Assembly: GCA_029851415.1 (NCBI GenBank)
Contig: CM056741.1
Span: 64,842,282 to 64,906,281, forward strand
Origin: Eretmocerus hayati
Lineage: Eukaryota > Arthropoda > Insecta > Hymenoptera > Aphelinidae
DNA length: 64,000 bases
Reading direction: 5' to 3'
A program made the translations under genes and the position numbers. The notes under the pieces are model-generated. The model had not been told where the DNA came from. It made no database searches and saw only the letters and a list, made by a program, of their open reading frames with translations. Shown in pieces: positions 60,101 through 64,000 of this stretch; position 1 is the stretch's first letter; each line of letters begins with the position of its first letter.

Positions 60101-63100
60101 ATGTCTCCTCGTACTGAAATAATTAAGCCGATATTATTATCCTATAAAGTATGATATAAATGTGCATATCTTGAAATTCTTACCTCAACATTCCCTGGCT
60201 GCGATGCGATATGGAAAGAATTTTTTATTATTAATACGAGTCGTAAGATCTGCGATGCTTATTCATGCATGGAATACAAATGAGACTTACCAAGGGTCGT
60301 AGATCCGGATGATATAAGACCCGTCCATTATTGTCTACTAAAAATGAGTATCCGTTGACTCCCAACTGTAAAAAAAATTTTCATAAGTATGCAAATTCCA
60401 GGAATTATTGCAGTGGTCAAATGAATATCTCACCTTATGAGGTGGTACGAGTTTTTGCACTTGCTCCAAAGGAACGTCAGTTCCAACAATTCCCAATAAA
60501 TTAGCTGTTCTGACCTGCAATGTGACAAATGTATTCAATTTCTGTTTAGATGACCATCACTTGATGATAAAAAATTGATGACTGAGTGGGTTCCATTGGC
60601 GTTCATTAAAAAATTCAAAAAAAGTTCCCATTGAGATTTTGGTTATATTCCAGTGTTTGAAATATCAATATCAGAATGAAAAAATACCAAACTATCTTTC
60701 AAACGACGATTACATGATGGTTCTCCATATAATGATTGAATCGATTCAATGAATTTTTGAAAAAAAAATAGTTTCATAAAATAGTCCTACGTCCAGAATT
60801 TCAGATATGCTCCAGTTACAATTGGCAACGAACCGTAGTTCTCTCATTTTCTCATTCATTAGTCAGATATAAGATTTTAATTGAGAGTTTCCACTCGGAG
60901 ATTCCGGATTCCGGTTTCACGCCGGGCCATTTGTATTGGAGCCGGGAGCATTGCTAATGACGAGTAAAATGAGATCAATGCACTTTAAAATTACCGTGTG
61001 ATTTCTGCGGTCCAATATGGGTGCAGTGACTGACGTCATGAGCTGACCCTGACCCTCGAGTCCGTATCTGCCACTCTGAAAGTTTATGAAGACAATTAGC
61101 ACCCTCTTCTAATCTGATTAAACTCACCCAGAGTTGGTGAGTAGCGGTAACAGGAGAGAGAACGCGTGAAAGAGGGGAAACGGGGTAGCTGAATATATAT
61201 GTATGTAGAAATGGTTTGGCTGAGAGAGAAACTCGGAGATTTGTGTGCAAGGAAGATAAGAGAGATAATGGTGCTATACATATTCGAGTTCCTCTATTCC
61301 TAACCAGTTTCTATCGAATATCAATTGTGTGATTAGAAAGTTATGGCCTGATTCACATTACAAGCTCGTTGTTTTCAAAGTTCATTCAACTCGAGAACAG
61401 CGTATATTCTCTATAGATGACGTTTTAATTATTATTCTTGAAAAATTCTTTACATCTTCTACGTTCTTCAATCTGCCACTTTTGTGTGTGATCAGGGGAC
61501 GTGCTTTCCTCTTTCGCGAGGGTAAACTTGCAATGAGTATGGAGTGCGGGGCGAAAACTTTGAAGGAGATCAATTTAAAGTTTCAATAAGTGGATCCTTC
61601 GCAGTTTTAGGAGCTATATCCCGGGGGGGGGGCCAAGAAATTGATAATGCTCATTCTATTTCTGCATTAGTTTCGTTACTCGCTGGACTTGCGAAAAGTT
61701 TTCCATGCCGAGAAAGTACTTTTCTTCATATACAACTTGAATATTGATCAAATAATTTTGATAACTTTTTTTAGCCTTGGAATTTTTCCAAACTCACCGA
61801 GTTGCATGCAACAATGCAAGTTTATTACATACATACGACTAACAATAAGTGATAATGATAAGTTCTGAATTGTAGTAAAATGACAACTTACTTTTCCACC
61901 GATGTAGACCGGGGTCCAGTGTATGGGATGATCACGTTGGTAAAGAACCATAGGTCGTGCCAAAACTTTGATGTATTCGAAAACTTTACTCTTGATTTCG
62001 TCCACATTTGTTATCCTCGTGTAATAGCCTGGGAACCAAACTCATTCAATAAATTTGATTCATGGAGGAGATTTGAGGATTACAAGTTTTCACAAAGGAG
62101 AGAAAAGTGGTGGAGCCTCAGAATTTTTACGGGTAGAGGTGAAATAGAAGTTTATCTCAGCCGGGAGATAGATAAAACACTAGTTTAGTAAGATTTAGAG
62201 TGAATCGGCAGTAAAATGTTGAACTTTTTGAATTGGCAGTGAAATTTCTTATAAATTTCAGATTCTTTATCGACTCGAATATTTGACACAAACTAATACC
62301 ATGATTGCATTATGATAAATTTCGGTGCTCAACAGATCATCTGTAGATTTCGTTAAAGATCTCGCAAAACTCGAGAACGTGTTTTTTTTTAAAATCTATA
62401 ATCTTATCTTTCAATGGCAGAGTGAACCAAGGATAAGCTACGTATTTAATTTGAATGATTCGAAGAACACCGATAGTCAAAGTGTGAGGTCTTGAGAATC
62501 ACTATCATAATTGCTCAGAGAAATTGCTGGATGGAGACCTTGCTGGGGAGAGAATCTAGAAAAACTTGGACTATTTTGCCCAAGCCTATGATTGCAAAAT
62601 CGCGAGTGAAAAATGTGATCCTGTTTCATGATCAGAATGGACTTAACAAGAATAGTATTCACCTTTGTTTTGGCATGATATGGTGTTGAGCTCGTCACTC
62701 TTGTCGCCCCCAACAACGTACGTGAAGATTCTCACTGGCATGTGAGGAGAGTTGTAGCGCTTGATGAGATCGTCAGAGGGTCCTTCCGTTTTCGAAGTGA
62801 TCAGCATGATTGCCTGGTTGCATTGGCTCCCCTGCGACGACCTGTTGTATCTGTTTAGGATTTCAAAGGCCGTGCTGAGCGCAGCTGAGATGTTGGACGG
62901 CGAGTCGGATTTCATGCTGTTCATTGCGTTCTGTGCAACAAAAAGTATGGTTGAGTTCATGATTACTGTGGGCTCGTCACTTATTCATGGTTCACAATTA
63001 TATCGGCAGAGGTTGTATAGAATAACATTTTTCACTTATAACTTGCACTCGTGAATGAAAGTATCTTCGAAAGAGAATTTCACCATCTCGTGATAAATGT

Positions 63101-63797
63101 TATGGATAAAATCTTCAAGAATCCACGAACAGGTCGTAAGACGTACAATTGTTTCAAGTTGTACTTTCATGAATTTGCAATTGATCCAGGGAAGTTGGAA
63201 TTAATTACTTCTGCATGAGCAGTCGAATCAATTTATGACTCTTTTGAGTTTGTCATGGTTTGTATATCGACTTCAGAATTTCAATGGTAAGAATTTGAAG
63301 GTTTCAAACGTTTCAGCATGTTTTTCGATTGCTTTTCCGAAAAATGTTCGTTAACTAGATGACTCATTATAGACATCAATATGTTCAAACCACCACCGTG
63401 GCTCACTTAAATTTTTTTGTATCAACAAAAAACCAAAGAAAACTTGTCACCAGAGCAATGCAGATAAAACGAACCTTGAGTGTTCTGACGTTTTCGGGAG
63501 TAGCAGCGACTAGGCTGTCTTTGAGGCAGGTGACGATTTCTTCGGCCGTATCGGCGTATCGGTAGACGTTGACGAAATCGTTGGGTCCCAGGCTGTCGAG
63601 GAGGGCGTTTGCCGTGCCCACCGCGAGCTCGCGTTTTTTGCTCGACGACAGGCTGGCCGCCTCTATGAGGATGGTCAGGTCCTTGGGTGACGTTGCTGCT
63701 CCAACAAACCACTCCGACACTCGAAAATCGTCAACGCCCCGCACATTTATTGGCCCACTCTGTACTGGTGATGTGTCCATCGGTGGCCAAGACATCG
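45142..63797 (-). CDS. Voltage-gated calcium channel alpha-2/delta subunit, 5' partial, 19 exons seen
   Basis: Extracellular auxiliary subunit of Cav channels, cleaved into disulfide-linked alpha-2 and delta parts; it promotes channel surface delivery. Exons, 5' to 3' on the minus strand, phases all matching: 63797-63475, 62930-62663, 62028-61892, 61075-60995, 60514-60434, 60365-60291, 60198-60184, 60113-60006, 59723-59652, 59573-59423, 55975-55754, 55673-55580, 50008-49904, 49378-49266, 49014-48875, 48459-48287, 47833-47631, 47239-46957, 45448-45142; about 982 codons. In order: a VWA domain (first two exons; SPKDLTILI, FVNVYRYADTAEE), Cache-type domain sections (HPIHWTPVY, LLGIVGTDVP, GYSFLVDNNGRVLYHPD), DYxNxxWKVHPDW-like NYFNGNNWKVHPDW, later Cache half with CYILDNNGFIIIS, a Cys-rich delta section (DTLCPCG, CINYHPEE, KLCGR), and a hydrophobic C-tail consistent with a GPI or membrane anchor. 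The VWA metal site is degenerate (ExAxL instead of DxSxS). The signal peptide and VWA_N exons lie beyond 64,000. Which insect alpha-2/delta paralog this is remains open. Confidence 0.93.
46478..46889. mobile_element. TA-target (mariner-like) MITE, 412 bp, in alpha-2/delta intron
   Basis: Begins CCGTCAACCGGGGTTACTTT and ends AAAGTAACTCCTGTTGACGG, bounded by TA (46476-46477, 46890-46891). The inner parts repeat ATGCAACT and GAATTC(T/A)CGG-type blocks in inverted order. It lies in the last intron of the calcium-channel subunit gene, about 70 bp left of the 46957 exon end. Confidence 0.88.
49501..49645. mobile_element. TTAA-target (piggyBac-like) MITE, 145 bp, in alpha-2/delta intron
   Basis: Begins CACGTTCGCTGCGG and ends CCGCAGCGAACGTG, with TTAA on each side (49497-49500 and 49646-49649). 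A second inverted pair, GGCGGGACCCACCAGTGGGTCCCGC and GGTGGGTCCCGCC, lies inside. The TTAA duplication is the piggyBac signature. It is GC-rich, unlike the intron around it. Confidence 0.9.
50240..51165. repeat. Inverted repeat of four related units with C/G homopolymer tracts
   Basis: The left half (50240-50690) and right half (50705-51165) are inverted copies around a hairpin with CACCTCAGA/TCTGAGGTG near 50695. Each half contains two related units of about 225 bp sharing ATCTCT(T/C)A(C/A)GGGT, AATTC..CCCC, CATTGGGG and TTCTAAAAA-type blocks. The C-tracts (about 16 C at 50250, about 12 C at 50357) are mirrored by G-tracts (about 51139). This is the structure of a decayed foldback transposon, located inside the 5.6-kb intron 50009-55579. 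Confidence 0.7.
51166..52880. other. Intron sequence, nothing recognised
   Basis: Lies in the alpha-2/delta intron 50009-55579. A frame at 52553-52822 has no known domain. No repeat ends seen. Confidence 0.45.
52881..53813. mobile_element. Older foldback of the CACTGT...ACAGTG family
   Basis: Begins CACTGTGGAGGATTGGTTGA and ends TAATTTTTTACAGTG, with TA on both sides. It carries degenerate CAACC(A)-TGG(T)TG palindromes near each end (52900-52975 and 53700-53800). Inside, two direct copies of about 250 bp (about 53247 and 53500) and one inverted copy (about 53100-53190) share GGTCACCAATCCGG, CTGAATCGC and GAAAAGGCTCGCGC. It is a diverged relative of the pair at 56921-59330. Confidence 0.75.
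53814..55579. other. Intron sequence, nothing recognised
   Basis: End of the intron 50009-55579. AT-rich with scattered poly-A/T; no gene or transposon end that I can support. Confidence 0.45.
56789..56918. repeat. Small foldback next to the duplicated element
   Basis: CTCTCTGCCGGAATCAGTGA is mirrored by TCACTGATTCCGGCGGAGAG, with an inner CAGTGCATATGCACTG palindrome at about 56837-56852. About 130 bp long, abutting the TA of the next element. It encodes nothing. Confidence 0.8.
56921..59330. mobile_element. Two head-to-tail copies of a 1.2-kb foldback element
   Basis: Unit 1 is 56921-58130 (1,210 bp); unit 2 is 58131 to about 59330 (8 bp shorter, from loss of two CCAT tetramers). The units are otherwise almost identical. 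Each begins CACTGTAAAAAATTGGTTGA and ends TTTTTTACAGTG (unit 2's last bases are altered to TACAATA). Each arm of about 280-330 bp has arrays of the palindrome CAACCA(G/C)TGGTTG, then a shared TATATAAGGATGAATGC... section and a GCGACCGGGGCTAATGTTTA block. The centres are pentamer arrays. TA precedes unit 1. All long frames here (for example 56866-57654 and 57992-58864) are readings of this repeat. Confidence 0.85.
57236..57785. repeat. GGAAT/GGATG pentamer and tetramer arrays in the foldback centre
   Basis: On the left, GGATGGAT(A/C)GAT runs pass into GGAATGGAACGG and GGACCGGAAC units. On the right, TTCCGTTCC, CCATTTCG and CCATCCATCC units mirror them. The translation is a run of RSIPF or GMERNG repeats, a by-product of the pentamers. 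The same arrays recur at about 58446-58985 in unit 2. Confidence 0.8.
59331..59422. other. Short intron remainder before the 59423 exon end
   Basis: The sequence between the right end of the duplicated foldback and the donor of exon 59573-59423. The insertion therefore lies within 100 bp of a splice donor of the alpha-2/delta gene. Confidence 0.6.
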
Positions 63798-64000
63798 CTA
63801 CAATCACATACGACCATTATAAACTCTTTCGTAAAATTTTGTTTCGCAAAGAATTGGTTACAGTGGTGGCGTGAGGGGCAGGTGCGAGTAGATGTGATAT
63901 TGTTGAGTTGAATATTGGACGAGGACTGAGTCTTTTATGACTTTGATACCAATGGGTTAGACTGTAAAAATATTCCTGAACTTCCGAATGAGATTTTCTG
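63798..64000. other. Intron sequence upstream of the first visible alpha-2/delta exon
   Basis: Starts with the acceptor (complement of GATTGTAG) at 63798. No further exon is visible before the window ends. Confidence 0.6.

Noticed and set aside
61622..61631. Run of ten G near an alpha-2/delta intron
   Set aside because: Isolated homopolymer without mirrored partner or repeat context; may be a sequencing feature.

Overview
This window looks like nuclear DNA from an insect, or at least an arthropod. It is AT-rich and its genes are split by GT-AG introns. It holds one complete small protease gene of the insect-type separase kind and most of a calcium-channel alpha-2/delta gene. It is also packed with insect-style DNA transposons (ISL2EU, hAT, TA-target and TTAA-target MITEs, foldback elements). 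I cannot name the species; a TE-rich holometabolous insect fits.

Layout. 1-3105: no gene, but a 110-bp tandem duplication and two abutting foldback repeats. 3106-10636: a 7.5-kb ISL2EU-type DNA transposon with TIRs of about 950 bp. Its transposase reads through DDE and SWIM-finger regions but is broken by one in-frame stop, and on the other strand lies a decayed YqaJ-type nuclease. A 640-bp foldback sits in its right TIR only. 10637-13929: intergenic, ending in a TA-target MITE. 13930-32614: one LTR retrotransposon (509-bp LTRs, CCGCG target duplication) inflated to 18.7 kb by insertions. An 8-kb hAT-type element (17897-25884, 8-bp target duplication) carries further nested elements, satellites and tRNA-like modules. 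A 6.1-kb near-perfect palindrome (26475-32600) splits the 3' LTR twelve bases from its end and carries another MITE in its loop.

33626-37133 (+): a nine-exon separase gene of 663 codons with an intact His/Cys dyad. 37134-45141: an 8-kb desert between two convergent genes. 45142-63797 (-): nineteen exons of an alpha-2/delta calcium-channel subunit. The 5' exons, which should encode the signal peptide and VWA_N, lie beyond the right edge. Its introns host a TTAA-target MITE, a TA-target MITE, C/G-tract inverted repeats, and a 2.4-kb tandem pair of foldback elements full of a CAACCAGTGGTTG palindrome and GGAAT/GGATG pentamers.

The two host genes are functionally unrelated (chromosome segregation; calcium-channel trafficking). 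The most unusual content is the layered set of long-inverted-repeat elements, where several nesting junctions can be read to the base, and an alpha-2/delta VWA domain that has lost its metal-binding motif.
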